This document shows positions 24,000 to 31,940 of a DNA stretch of 64,000 bases, piece after piece. The position numbers and the translations under genes were made by a program. The stretch comes from an uncultured Prevotella sp. Lineage in GTDB: Bacteria > Bacteroidota > Bacteroidia > Bacteroidales > Bacteroidaceae. The notes beneath the pieces are model-generated. The model had not been told where the DNA came from. It saw only the letters and a list, made by a program, of their open reading frames with translations, and did no database searches. The first letter of the stretch is position 1; the number at the start of each line of letters is the position of its first letter. Location of the stretch: positions 5,436-69,435 of the forward strand of contig URUK01000012.1 of NCBI GenBank assembly GCA_900551055.1. The letters are read 5' to 3'.

Positions 24000-25657
24000 C
24001 CCTTTATATGTTTAATGAAATTACTTATCGCACGTTTATCATCCTCCGCGTCGGTGAAAACTTCCAACAGCATAGGGCGCGAAGCGTCGGCCGTGAGCAG
24101 CGTGGCAAGGCCCAGCCTTAGCTCATCCATGCTACGGGCCGACATGTAGCCCACATCGTTCTGGGCGCATATCCCCTTTGCGTCGGTATGGTGGCCGGCG
24201 GCTACAAGCCGGCTGAACGCGGCACTCTCACGCAGTCCCGGCAAACTGTAAAATATGCCGCCGCAACTGTTGTTCAGCAATATGATGCGCAGGTTGCCCT
24301 TCAGGTTGGTGTTCCAAAGAGCGTTCTGGTCGTAGAAGAAACTCAAGTCGCCAATCACGCAGAACACCACGCCGCCTGTTGCGGCGGAGAAGCCTGCGGC
24401 AGTGGAAAGGCTGCCCTCTATGCCGTTGACACCGCGGTTGCACCACACATGGCGCGACGCATATATGCAGGCCAGCCTGATGGCGTTGCTGTTGGCGTAA
24501 TGTACCTGGTAGGGATAATCCATGTCGGCAAGCGACATTTCAAATTCCCTCACGGCCGCCATCTGTGAAAACGCAGGCTCATAGCTCCATACCCGGCTTG
24601 CAGCATGGTCAATGCGCTTCCGCCACAAGTCTGCAAACCCGGTATCGGCTACACCATTGTTCTTCAGGAAAGCCGACAAAGCCGAAATCCCTTCCACAGG
24701 ACTTCCCTTGACGACACCCGTCTGGCACATAAAGGTATCATGCACCTCGCCGTCTTCTGCGATGCACCACAGCTCACTGGCACCGGCCTCTCTAATGAAA
24801 CGCTTTATCCTCTTGCTTACAATCGTATCCCCGACATAAAGCAAGAAGTCGGGACGGTAATCAGTAGTGTCGTCCATACCGGCAAGGGCCAAGTCTGCCA
24901 GCGTCTGCGTTCCACCCGACAACGGTTCAGATAAGACTGCAATATGCCTGCTGATGAAGTCAAGCTCCTTGCCGATACGTTCCACATTGCGGTTTATCTG
25001 CCCCACAACAAGCATAGGGCGCCTGGCCTCAGACATCGGCGACAGCACGCAACGCTCGAAAGCCGCCACGTCCAATGCAGGCTCAACTACGTTAATCTTA
25101 CGTTCCATGGGCAGTGCCTTGACGTCAAACTCAAACAAGGGTTCGCTTATCGGCACATTGATATGCACTGACATGCGTCCGTTTGCACCGGCGGCAATCA
25201 AAGCCTCGTTGACAAGGCGGTTGCAATGCCAGCGTTCAACGTCGTCATGGCATTCAGGCAGGCAGACGCTCTTGCACACAAAGCAACCCAACGCATCCTG
25301 CTGGTGCAATGTCTGCCCGTCAAGCTGGCCTATCCATGCCGAAGGGCGGTCGGCGGATATTACGATAAGGCCGTGATGCTGATAGGACGCTTCCGCCACG
25401 GCCGGCGCAAGGTTCAACAAGGCTGTTCCTGACGTAACACACACCACGACAGGCGCATCGTCAGCCAGCGACATGCCCAAAGCATAAAATCCGGCGCTGC
25501 GCTCGTCGGTGACAGGATAACACTCTATCTTGCCGCACTCGTTCAGGTTATGGACTATGGGCGCATTCCTTGAGCCGGGGCATACAACGGCGCGCCTTAC
25601 ACCATGCTCTACAAGCAATGATGTCAATATGTTGACATTCTCTTTATTGACAAACAT
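23996..25657 (-). CDS. menD: SEPHCHC synthase (2-succinyl-5-enolpyruvyl-6-hydroxy-3-cyclohexene-1-carboxylate synthase)
   Basis: The 553-residue thiamine-diphosphate enzyme joins isochorismate and 2-oxoglutarate. The PYR-domain motif CPGSRNAPIVH and the catalytic-region DERSAGFYALGMSLA are at the N-terminus, and the ThDP motif GDLSFFYDQNALWNTNL is near residue 435, with NRGVNGIEGSLSTAAG before it. It overlaps menF by 34 bases and menB by 4, a tight operon. MenD sets the committed step of the pathway. Confidence 0.96.
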   Translation of the reverse strand: MFVNKENVNILTSLLVEHGVRRAVVCPGSRNAPIVHNLNECGKIECYPVTDERSAGFYALGMSLADDAPVVVCVTSGTALLNLAPAVAEASYQHHGLIVISADRPSAWIGQLDGQTLHQQDALGCFVCKSVCLPECHDDVERWHCNRLVNEALIAAGANGRMSVHINVPISEPLFEFDVKALPMERKINVVEPALDVAAFERCVLSPMSEARRPMLVVGQINRNVERIGKELDFISRHIAVLSEPLSGGTQTLADLALAGMDDTTDYRPDFLLYVGDTIVSKRIKRFIREAGASELWCIAEDGEVHDTFMCQTGVVKGSPVEGISALSAFLKNNGVADTGFADLWRKRIDHAASRVWSYEPAFSQMAAVREFEMSLADMDYPYQVHYANSNAIRLACIYASRHVWCNRGVNGIEGSLSTAAGFSAATGGVVFCVIGDLSFFYDQNALWNTNLKGNLRIILLNNSCGGIFYSLPGLRESAAFSRLVAAGHHTDAKGICAQNDVGYMSARSMDELRLGLATLLTADASRPMLLEVFTDAEDDKRAISNFIKHIKG

Positions 25658-26709
25658 TTTCTCATCGTCTCCATTTTAGCCTCTGTCTCAAGCCATTCTT
25701 CGTCTTCGTCACTGTCGGAAAGAAGGCCGCCACCGGCATAAAGCCGATACTTGCAACCGTCAATCTGCATACACCGCAATATTACATAAAGATGTGTGCT
25801 CCCGTCAAAACACAGCGGCCCGGTAAAGCCGCTGTAATACTTCCGTTCGTAGGCTTCATTCCCACAGATAAAGCCGTATGTATCAGCCTTGGGCATTCCG
25901 CATACGGCAGGTGTAGGGTGCAGACTGCCTATCAGCTTGCCGATGTAGCCGTCTTGCATGTTGAAGTAAAAGTCGCTGCGCAGATGTTTCACCAATCCCG
26001 CCCTCACGGTGTAAGGGCCGTGCTCGTCGACGGTATTGGAAAAGTGAGCCAGGCACTCCTTTATATACGAAGAGACGTACTTTTGCTCACGGACGTTTTT
26101 CCCGTTCCATTCCTTGATGATGCCATTGAGCTTCCTTTCTTCCAGGTCGGCATCGGTGTCGGCATTGCTGTCAATGGGCATAGTCCCTGCCAACGACATG
26201 GTGTGCCATCCGTCCGCGCCGCCTTCCAGCAATATCTCGGGAGTGGCCATGAGCCACGTGCCGCACTGCGGCGTCGACACCAAGGCTATGAACATACGCG
26301 GATAAAGGACGCAAGCGCGCATGAAAAGCTTTTTGCAGTCAAGCGGTTCTGCCGCCTCCTCTTCAGAACAGCGCGACAGCACAATCTTGGAAAAATCCCC
26401 CTTGCCAAGCTTCTCATGGAAACGCGCAAATACTTCTCCGTATCTGCTGCGTTCACCGGCAGTGTCACGTTCATGAAAAAGGCTTACGTCAAAGTCCACT
26501 TCCGTGTCAACCCTTCGGCGCTCCACAATATCGGGACTAATCAGCAGTAACGGACACTCCGCGGATATGCGGAAGGGCGCGAACACGAAGCCTGATCTGC
26601 CGGCAAGCTCTTCATAAGAATGCAATGCCAACGGTTCGCCGCCAGTCTGCCGAACATAAGTATATTCGCTCGCGTAAGGGTTTCTGTATAAGGCAAATAC
26701 ACCGTCCAT
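25624..26709 (-). CDS. menF: Isochorismate synthase
   Basis: The 361-residue chorismate-binding enzyme makes isochorismate for menaquinone. It has FSKIVLSRC, then ATPEILLEGG, TMSLAGTMP, the catalytic EQKYVSSYI segment and LHPTPAVCGMPK. The C-terminal YAGGGLLSDSDEDEEWLETEAKM holds the Mg ligands. The ATG at 26709 (MDGVFALYRNP) is chosen; the open frame upstream to 26796 overlaps a small membrane protein gene's downstream spacer and lacks similarity. No siderophore genes are near, so the menaquinone role is clear from context. Confidence 0.94.
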   Translation of the reverse strand: MDGVFALYRNPYASEYTYVRQTGGEPLALHSYEELAGRSGFVFAPFRISAECPLLLISPDIVERRRVDTEVDFDVSLFHERDTAGERSRYGEVFARFHEKLGKGDFSKIVLSRCSEEEAAEPLDCKKLFMRACVLYPRMFIALVSTPQCGTWLMATPEILLEGGADGWHTMSLAGTMPIDSNADTDADLEERKLNGIIKEWNGKNVREQKYVSSYIKECLAHFSNTVDEHGPYTVRAGLVKHLRSDFYFNMQDGYIGKLIGSLHPTPAVCGMPKADTYGFICGNEAYERKYYSGFTGPLCFDGSTHLYVILRCMQIDGCKYRLYAGGGLLSDSDEDEEWLETEAKMETMRKCLSIKRMSTY

Positions 26710-26764
26710 CGTATATCCCGGATTATGTTGACATTTGCAGGACCGTGGCAAAAGGCCATGGCTC

Positions 26765-26917
26765 CTATTTGAAATACAAGAAATACAAGGCTGCAAGGAC
26801 CGCTATAATCACGGCGAAGAACAACGACTTCATAAGGCATCCTGCAACTTTCTTGAAAACGATTATTGCGACTATGGCCGCTATTATTATAAAAACGTAA
26901 TATGCAAAACTTCCCAT
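26765..26917 (-). CDS. Small double-helix membrane protein (50 aa)
   Basis: This short frame reads MGSFAYYVFIIIAAIVAIIV, then FKKVAGCLMKS, then a second hydrophobic helix FFAVIIAVLAALYFLYFK. Two transmembrane segments are joined by a short basic turn. It starts 24 bases after the rluD-like stop and ends 55 bases before menF, on the same strand, so it sits inside the operon. Small proteins of this shape occur in other Bacteroidales; no function is known to me. It is too short for an ordinary ORF cut-off. Confidence 0.65.
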   Translation of the reverse strand: MGSFAYYVFIIIAAIVAIIVFKKVAGCLMKSLFFAVIIAVLAALYFLYFK

Positions 26918-26941
26918 GTTGAAAACAATCTGTCCGTTTAC

Positions 26942-27844
26942 TTAAAACAAGCTTTTGAACATCGACGGTATAGGGGTCTCGAACTCCATGCGTTCGCCCG
27001 TAACCGGATGGATGAAACACAGCATGTAGGCATGCAGGCAAAGCCGGTGAAGTGGGTCGTCGCCGTTGCCGTACTTCGTATCTCCGCAGACAGGGTGCCC
27101 CATGTCTGCCGAATGTACACGTATCTGGTTCTTACGACCGGTTTCCAGACTGTATTCCACAAGGCTGTAATCTGTTGTGCGTGCAAGCGTGTGGAAATGC
27201 GTCACCGCATATTTCCCGCCGTTGTCAACCGGAGACGAATATGTCACATAAGCCTTGTTGTCCTTAAGCCAGTTGGCTATTGTACCGCCTTCGTCTTCCA
27301 TCTCGCCGCTGACAACCGCGACATAACGGCGGTCGTAAACGATGTCATGCCAATTGTGCTCCAATATCTGTTCGGTTTCCATGTCCTTGGCATAGACCAT
27401 CAGTCCGCTCGTGTCACGGTCAAGCCTGTGCACTACATGCGCCGTACAATGTTGGTGGCTTTTGCGGAAATAATCGTCAAGCACCGACTTGACGTTAAGC
27501 GAGCTGTGTCCTGCCGCCATTGAAAGTATGCCGATGTTCTTTTCGACTACTGCGAGATACCTGTCCTCATACACAAGTTTCACATAGCGGCTCTTCAGCT
27601 GCAAGTCGTCACGCTTTTTCTTGCTCACTGCAACCTTCATGCCGGGCTTTAACGGAAAGTCGAACTGCGTGACCATCTTTCCGTCAACCTTTATTCCCCG
27701 ACCGCGCAATGTGGCCTTTATTTTAGTACGGCTACAATGCTTCACATTTGCAAGAAGAAACTCGAGCAGAGTATTCTCCTCTGTTACGACGAGATTTATA
27801 TAATCAGGCCGGCTGTTATAATTGTCAATTTTCCTTGTTGCCAT
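26942..27844 (-). CDS. RluA/RluD-family pseudouridine synthase
   Basis: The 300-residue enzyme isomerises uridines in rRNA or tRNA. An S4-like N-terminal domain (ENTLLEFLLANVKHCSRTKIK ... GMKVAVSKKK) precedes the catalytic domain, which has HRLDRDTSGLMVYAK with the catalytic Asp. LETGRKNQIRVH and HPVCGDTKYG complete the RluA pattern. The start at 27844 (MATRKIDNYN) is chosen because a promoter box lies at 27854-27861, inside the longer frame. It is the first gene of the unit that runs through the men genes. The RNA target cannot be told from sequence. Confidence 0.92.
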   Translation of the reverse strand: MATRKIDNYNSRPDYINLVVTEENTLLEFLLANVKHCSRTKIKATLRGRGIKVDGKMVTQFDFPLKPGMKVAVSKKKRDDLQLKSRYVKLVYEDRYLAVVEKNIGILSMAAGHSSLNVKSVLDDYFRKSHQHCTAHVVHRLDRDTSGLMVYAKDMETEQILEHNWHDIVYDRRYVAVVSGEMEDEGGTIANWLKDNKAYVTYSSPVDNGGKYAVTHFHTLARTTDYSLVEYSLETGRKNQIRVHSADMGHPVCGDTKYGNGDDPLHRLCLHAYMLCFIHPVTGERMEFETPIPSMFKSLF

Positions 27845-27853
27845 ATCGACCTG

Positions 27854-27884
27854 CAAAGATAGCGCATGTCGCAGACAAAACAAA
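27854..27884 (-). promoter_or_regulatory. Promoter of rluD-like / menaquinone operon
   Basis: On the minus strand, TTTG (27881-27884), 19 bases and TATCTTTG (27854-27861) match the consensus fully. The ATG at 27844 lies only 10 bases after the box, so the leader must be very short or absent. Confidence 0.75.
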
Positions 27885-28001
27885 ACATTACAACCTTTTT
27901 TATCTCAAATACGGCATTCCATGCATCAATTAAGTCACATTGCGCATGATATGCCGTACTCGGTTTTAAGGTCTTACGGTCAAGGCCGTATTGCGGGCAA
28001 T

Positions 28002-28337
28002 TCAAATGTGGTGTTCAGGTACTATTGCCAGGTAGCACAAATCCTTATCCGTATTGTTCTCCATGTAGTGCGAATGTCCTTCGGGGCAATAGTGTACCTG
28101 GCCTTCGGCTACGGTCTCCGCTTCACCGTCATAATAAAAAGTAGCTGTACCGCTTATAATGTAGACAATCTCGCAGTTGCCCTCGTGCCGGTGCAGGCCG
28201 CTTGAGGCTCCGGGGCGCAGGCGGCTCATCATGATTTTGCACTTACCGTCCACGTAGTTGCGCGTAATCAGCTCGCCGTGTCCGCCCTTGAAGCCGGCTA
28301 TGCAATCTTCCTTGATTCTGTCAAAATCTATCACCAT
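28002..28337 (-). CDS. Cupin-domain protein
   Basis: The 111-residue protein is a single small beta barrel of the cupin family. Motif 1 is LHRHEGNCEIVYIISGTATFYYDG, with His ligands and Glu, and motif 2 is HYCPEGHSHYMENN. It resembles the cupin_2 group that binds a metal and a small ligand or acts as an epimerase or sensor. The substrate is unknown. The upstream neighbour is a DUF1232 gene, 13 bases away on the same strand, suggesting co-transcription. Confidence 0.85.
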   Translation of the reverse strand: MVIDFDRIKEDCIAGFKGGHGELITRNYVDGKCKIMMSRLRPGASSGLHRHEGNCEIVYIISGTATFYYDGEAETVAEGQVHYCPEGHSHYMENNTDKDLCYLAIVPEHHI

Positions 28338-28350
28338 AACATCCGGCCGT

Positions 28351-28746
28351 TTATTGTTTGTCCTTGTCGAACAATGTGTTTATTTCTGCAATCTCGTCTT
28401 CGTCAAACCATTTTTCAAGTTTTGACTTGGCCTTTTCCTTGATTTCGTCGGAAACATTGCCCCATACCTTATTTAATACATATACCAGCACGGCCAAATC
28501 GTCGCCGAGTCCTGCAATGGGAATTGCGTCGGGTATGACATCCAACGGACTTATCAAATACCCCAAAGCTCCAATTATTATGGCCTTGTCCTTGACCGAC
28601 ACCTTGTCGCTCTGCAAAGTATAATAAAGTATGAACGCGGCATACACCAGTTTTGCGCCAGCCCTCTTGGCTATCCTTGATATTTTCTCAATAAAGTCAC
28701 CTGCCGTGAATTTATTTGAATATGACATAAAATCAGGTAAATTCAT
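28351..28746 (-). CDS. YkvA-like DUF1232 membrane protein
   Basis: The 131-residue protein has the DUF1232 core DKAIIIGALGYLISPLDVIPDAIPIAGLGDD in a hydrophobic stretch (about residues 60-90) and a charged C-terminal helix ending DEIAEINTLFDKDKQ. The family has no settled function. The ATG at 28746 (MNLPDFMSYSNKF) is chosen because the frame upstream overlaps the promoter at 28783-28813. It is divergent from the next plus-strand gene. Confidence 0.82.
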   Translation of the reverse strand: MNLPDFMSYSNKFTAGDFIEKISRIAKRAGAKLVYAAFILYYTLQSDKVSVKDKAIIIGALGYLISPLDVIPDAIPIAGLGDDLAVLVYVLNKVWGNVSDEIKEKAKSKLEKWFDEDEIAEINTLFDKDKQ

Positions 28747-28782
28747 ATCGCTACGATTTAAATATATAACAAAATATGGCAC

Positions 28783-28813
28783 AAAAGTAGTAATTATTTT
28801 CATTTCCTCCAAA
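28783..28813 (-). promoter_or_regulatory. Promoter of DUF1232-cupin pair
   Basis: On the minus strand, TTTG (28810-28813), 19 bases and TACTTTTG (28783-28790). Confidence 0.75.
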
Positions 28814-28819
28814 ATTTAT

Positions 28820-28850
28820 TTTGTGTTTCGGCATAGTTGTCATACCTTTG
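28820..28850 (+). promoter_or_regulatory. Promoter of plus-strand membrane protein gene
   Basis: TTTG (28820-28823), 19 bases and TACCTTTG (28843-28850), 15 bases before the ATG. Its -33 element is 6 bases from that of the opposing promoter. Confidence 0.75.
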
Positions 28851-28865
28851 GAGAAATTTTTTATT

Positions 28866-29258
28866 ATGGAAACAAAGTTGCAGTCAGATTGGGAAAACAT
28901 AGTGTATAACATAATTGAAGACCATAAGGGCGACGACGGCTTTCCGCTGCCTGAAGATTATGGTACGACCGAGGCCGACGTGAAGGATTACATATACGAC
29001 AAACAGCGCATTCTTGACCGTATGGAGGAACGCAGCAAGAACCTTCTTGTGCCTGGCATACTGCTTGTTATGCCCGTAATTATTCTGTCGGGGTTCGGCG
29101 ACGGCCTTAAGATATTGCTGTCAGGTGTGTTTGCCGGAGTGTTGCTCACCATGTTGTATTTTGTCGTCGCCAAGGCTGTTGACAAGAGAAAGCTGAAAAA
29201 CATGAGAGACGAGACCATTGAGAAATACATAAGCAAGTTGATGGACGCTTATGCCTGA
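28866..29258 (+). CDS. Hypothetical membrane protein
   Basis: This 130-residue protein begins METKLQSDWENIVYNIIEDH and has two closely spaced transmembrane helices in the middle (VPGILLVMPVIILSGFG and ILLSGVFAGVLLTMLYFVVA), with charged cytoplasmic ends including a C-terminal RDETIEKYISKLMDAYA helix. I recognise no family. The ATG at 28866 follows a strong promoter; the longer frame to 28821 starts upstream of the transcription start. It stands alone, with repeat array C following. Confidence 0.7.
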   Translation: METKLQSDWENIVYNIIEDHKGDDGFPLPEDYGTTEADVKDYIYDKQRILDRMEERSKNLLVPGILLVMPVIILSGFGDGLKILLSGVFAGVLLTMLYFVVAKAVDKRKLKNMRDETIEKYISKLMDAYA

Positions 29259-29330
29259 TGAAAGGGCAGGGCGTATGTCAGCTTCCCCTTTATAATCCAT
29301 TATGTGGGCAGTCTTGTCGTAGCGGTTTTT

Positions 29331-29418
29331 AAAAGGCCGTCTTTTGCATTGCGAAAGGCGGCCTTTTACTGTGCAACTCAAGGCCTTTTGCAGCATGAAA
29401 GGTGGCCTTTTGCAAACG
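29331..29418. repeat. 22-bp repeat array C (four units)
   Basis: Units start at 29331, 29353, 29375 and 29397, with cores AAAAGGCCGTCTTTTGCA, GAAAGGCGGCCTTTTACT, CAAGGCCTTTTGCA and GAAAGGTGGCCTTTTGCA. Positions 29331-29367 form a 37-base palindrome with two mismatched pairs. This is the clearest example of the family consensus. Confidence 0.9.
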
Positions 29419-29502
29419 CACCGCAACCGATACACCTTGCGCCTTCTCGTAGGAGGTGAGAAAATCTTTCCTTGAATGTGCTGCATAATGGTAAAAAATA
29501 TG

Positions 29503-29510
29503 TAAGTTTG
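29503..29510 (+). promoter_or_regulatory. -7 box of nspC promoter
   Basis: TAAGTTTG lies 27 bases before the nspC ATG; no clean -33 element at the right distance. Confidence 0.5.
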
Positions 29511-29537
29511 CACTTGAAACTACATCATGGAAATACA

Positions 29538-30710
29538 ATGAGAGTTAATCTGGAAACATTTGAAGAGTTGAAGCAACCGTGCTACGTGCTTGAGGAAAAA
29601 CGCCTGCGGAGCAACCTTTCGCTGATAAAAAGCGTGGCCGAAAGGGCAGGGGTGGAATTTATTTTGGCCTTCAAGGCGTATGCGTTATGGAGGACATTCC
29701 CCATATTCCGCGAATATATCCGTGCCACTACAGCCAGTTCGTTGTATGAGGCGCGCCTTGCCTGCGAGGAGTTTGGCGGCAAGGCGCACACTTTCTCACC
29801 GGCTTATACAGATTACGAGATAGACGAGATAGCTCGCTGTTCAAGCCATCTTACGTTCAATTCGCTGTCGCAGTACGGCCGGCTGCACGTGAGGGCCAGG
29901 CGTGCAAACGACGGATTGAGCATTGGACTGCGCATAAATCCAGAGTATTCAGAGGTTGGAACGGCACTTTACAACCCGTGTGCGCCGGGCACACGTTTCG
30001 GCGTCACGGCCGACAAACTGCCGGACCGTCTGCCCGATGACGTGGAAGGCTTCCACTGCCATTGCCACTGCGAGAGCGGTGCGGATGTCTTTGTAAGGAC
30101 ATTGGCGCATATAGAGGACAAGTTCTCATCTTGGTTCGGACAGATAAAATGGATAAATTTTGGCGGCGGACACCTTGTTACGCGCCGCGACTATGATGTG
30201 CCGTTGCTGATAAAAACGCTAAAGGATTTCCGTGCGAGATACCCGCATCTGGCTGTAATACTTGAACCCGGCAGCGCGTTTGCATGGCAGACTGGGCCGC
30301 TGGTCAGCCAAGTTGTGGATATTGTGGAAGACCACGGTATAAAGACAGCCATACTGAACGTAAGTTTTACATGTCACATGCCTGACTGTCTTGAGATGCC
30401 TTATATGCCTGCGGTGCGCGGAGCGGAAACGCTGGAAGACGCCGGTGATGGCGACATACGTTCAGGCAATGTCTACCGCCTTGGCGGAAACAGCTGCCTC
30501 TCAGGCGACTTTATGGGCTATTGGAGATTCCCAAACGGCCTTGATGTAGGCGATAGCGTGATATTTGAGGATATGTTGCATTACACAACGGTGAAAACCA
30601 ACATGTTTAACGGCATAACGCATCCTGCAGTCGCATTGGCCCATGAGGACGGCACACTGGAAATGTTGCGTGTGTTCGGTTATGAAGACTATCGCAGCCG
30701 CATGGACTGA
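29538..30710 (+). CDS. nspC: Carboxynorspermidine/carboxyspermidine decarboxylase
   Basis: This 390-residue PLP enzyme of the alanine-racemase-fold decarboxylases makes norspermidine or spermidine from the carboxylated form. The PLP Lys lies in ILAFKAYALW near residue 50, with GFHCHCHCESGADVF, then FGGGHLVTRRDYD and the second-subunit Cys region GNSCLSGDFMGYW. The frame is open to 29472, but the ATG at 29538 follows the -7 box. A strong terminator ends the gene. The matching dehydrogenase is not in the window. Confidence 0.93.
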   Translation: MRVNLETFEELKQPCYVLEEKRLRSNLSLIKSVAERAGVEFILAFKAYALWRTFPIFREYIRATTASSLYEARLACEEFGGKAHTFSPAYTDYEIDEIARCSSHLTFNSLSQYGRLHVRARRANDGLSIGLRINPEYSEVGTALYNPCAPGTRFGVTADKLPDRLPDDVEGFHCHCHCESGADVFVRTLAHIEDKFSSWFGQIKWINFGGGHLVTRRDYDVPLLIKTLKDFRARYPHLAVILEPGSAFAWQTGPLVSQVVDIVEDHGIKTAILNVSFTCHMPDCLEMPYMPAVRGAETLEDAGDGDIRSGNVYRLGGNSCLSGDFMGYWRFPNGLDVGDSVIFEDMLHYTTVKTNMFNGITHPAVALAHEDGTLEMLRVFGYEDYRSRMD

Positions 30711-30730
30711 TTGCAGTCCAAAGAAAGGAA

Positions 30731-30768
30731 AAGCCGGAAAATCCGGGCTGTTTTTTCTTCTTTTCTTT
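30731..30768 (+). terminator. Intrinsic terminator of nspC
   Basis: AAGCCGGA/TCCGGGCT hairpin with a 3-base loop, followed by TTTTTTCTTCTTTTC. Confidence 0.8.
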
Positions 30769-30817
30769 CATGATTTGAGCAAAAAATGAAGGTAAATGAA
30801 AAAAAAAGTGCAAAAGT

Positions 30818-30848
30818 TTTGCAGGTTTAATAAAAAGCTGTATCTTTG
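30818..30848 (+). promoter_or_regulatory. Promoter of tRNA cluster
   Basis: TTTG (30818-30821), a 19-base spacer and TATCTTTG (30841-30848), 38 bases before the first tRNA. Confidence 0.8.
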
Positions 30849-30886
30849 CACCGCATTTAGAGAAATGCTCCTTTGAAAAGGAACAG

Positions 30887-30959
30887 GCGGCAATAGCTCA
30901 GTTGGTAGAGCGCGACCTTGCCAAGGTCGAGGTCGCGGGTCCGAGTCCCGTTTGCCGCT
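30887..30959 (+). tRNA. tRNA-Gly(GCC), copy 1
   Basis: Acceptor GCGGCAA pairs with TTGCCGC; anticodon loop CTTGCCAAG gives GCC. The T arm carries GGTCCGAGTCCC. CCA is not encoded. Confidence 0.97.
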
Positions 30960-31001
30960 CAATATTCTGAATAAACCAAGTGTCGGGTTCTTCCCGTAAA
31001 A

Positions 31002-31083
31002 GCCCAAGTGGCGGAATTGGTAGACGCGCACGTTTCAGGTGCGTGTGCCTCACGGCGTGCAGGTTCGAGTCCTGTTTTGGGCA
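31002..31083 (+). tRNA. tRNA-Leu(CAG)
   Basis: Class II tRNA: acceptor GCCCAAG/TTTGGGC, anticodon loop TTCAGGT gives CAG, and a long variable arm TGCCTCACGGCGT. Discriminator A. Confidence 0.95.
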
Positions 31084-31111
31084 CGATTTATTCAGAATAT
31101 ATTTTTATGTT

Positions 31112-31195
31112 GGAGAGGTGGCGGAATTGGTAGACGCGCTACTTTGAGGGGGTAGTGAAAATTGTTTCGTGGGAGTTCGAGTCTCCTCCTCTTCA
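31112..31195 (+). tRNA. tRNA-Leu(GAG)
   Basis: Class II tRNA: acceptor GGAGAGG/CCTCTTC, anticodon stem CTACT/GGTAG around TTGAGGG gives GAG; variable arm TGAAAATTGTTTCGT. Discriminator A. Confidence 0.94.
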
Positions 31196-31219
31196 CACAT
31201 CAGTTTTATTGTTTTATAG

Positions 31220-31292
31220 GCGGCAATAGCTCAGTTGGTAGAGCGCGACCTTGCCAAGGTCGAGGTCGCGGGTCCGAGTCCCGTTTGCCGCT
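31220..31292 (+). tRNA. tRNA-Gly(GCC), copy 2
   Basis: Identical in every base to the copy at 30887, including one flanking base on each side. Confidence 0.97.
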
Positions 31293-31318
31293 CTTCTTCA
31301 GAAACGAAAAATACAATC

Positions 31319-31864
31319 ATGAACTTATATTTGAGATATTTCGACAAAGAGACCTTGGTCACTAATGTCGATGATGCCATAGCCTTCCTGTATTCTATTT
31401 CTGAAATCGGGATGAACCCTGATTTGGAACGTGACGTGAGGGATTATGCCGCAAGCAATGTGTATTATCCTAAGCGTTACAAGATACGTCCGCGAGTGTA
31501 TTTCATTATAATAAAGACAGAGGCGGCCACGATGCTTGACTTCAAGCAAAAGAAAGCGTTGCGCTCGAACCTTCATCCCGGCGACCAGCGTGATGACGTT
31601 GCACCGGCTTTGGCCAAGTTGACAGAGGAAAGGCCGGGCTGGTATGAAGGCACTCTTGATTTCAAGAGGGTAGTGCTTGTGCCGGTTACGGGCAAGCATG
31701 AATATCGCGATACGCATTTTGTAGTGAATTGCAAGGCCATGTCAGGGCTTGACTGCTATAACCGCATGGTGGAACATTTGCGCGGACGTGTCGACAGCCG
31801 CAGCCAGTTCCCTTCGGCAAAGGGAAAGAACTTCCATTTCAAGTATCTGGGAATGTGGAAGTAG
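31319..31864 (+). CDS. Conserved hypothetical protein
   Basis: This 181-residue soluble protein begins MNLYLRYFDKETLVTNVDDA and has no signal or membrane segment. The C-terminal part (GTLDFKRVVLVPVTGKHEYRD ... AKGKNFHFKYLGMWK) resembles proteins found widely in Bacteroidales but without a name. The frame runs back to 31235 through the tRNA-Gly, which is not coding; the ATG at 31319 is 26 bases after the tRNA. It could be read from the tRNA promoter. I cannot assign a function. Confidence 0.72.
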   Translation: MNLYLRYFDKETLVTNVDDAIAFLYSISEIGMNPDLERDVRDYAASNVYYPKRYKIRPRVYFIIIKTEAATMLDFKQKKALRSNLHPGDQRDDVAPALAKLTEERPGWYEGTLDFKRVVLVPVTGKHEYRDTHFVVNCKAMSGLDCYNRMVEHLRGRVDSRSQFPSAKGKNFHFKYLGMWK

Positions 31865-31940
31865 GCGGAGGCTGACAAGCCTGTAGATTTGTAATATGAC
31901 AACAGTGGTCGGCATAATATTAATTCGTCATTCGTGAAAG

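Noticed and set aside
23040..24149. 369-codon open frame antisense to menB
   Set aside because: Same GC-driven effect; it lies over MenB and MenD motifs and has no domain pattern.
26740..26765. Single AAAAGGCCATGG segment as another 22-bp repeat
   Set aside because: Only one partial core is present, with no neighbour at 22 bases and no CTTTT half.
26541..27041. 166-codon minus-strand frame over menF, small gene and rluD-like end
   Set aside because: It runs out of frame through three better-supported genes.
27822..28205. 127-codon plus-strand frame opposite the cupin gene
   Set aside because: It covers the rluD-like promoter and is the shadow of the cupin gene.
31235..31318. N-terminal extension of the conserved hypothetical gene
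   Set aside because: It would translate the second tRNA-Gly.
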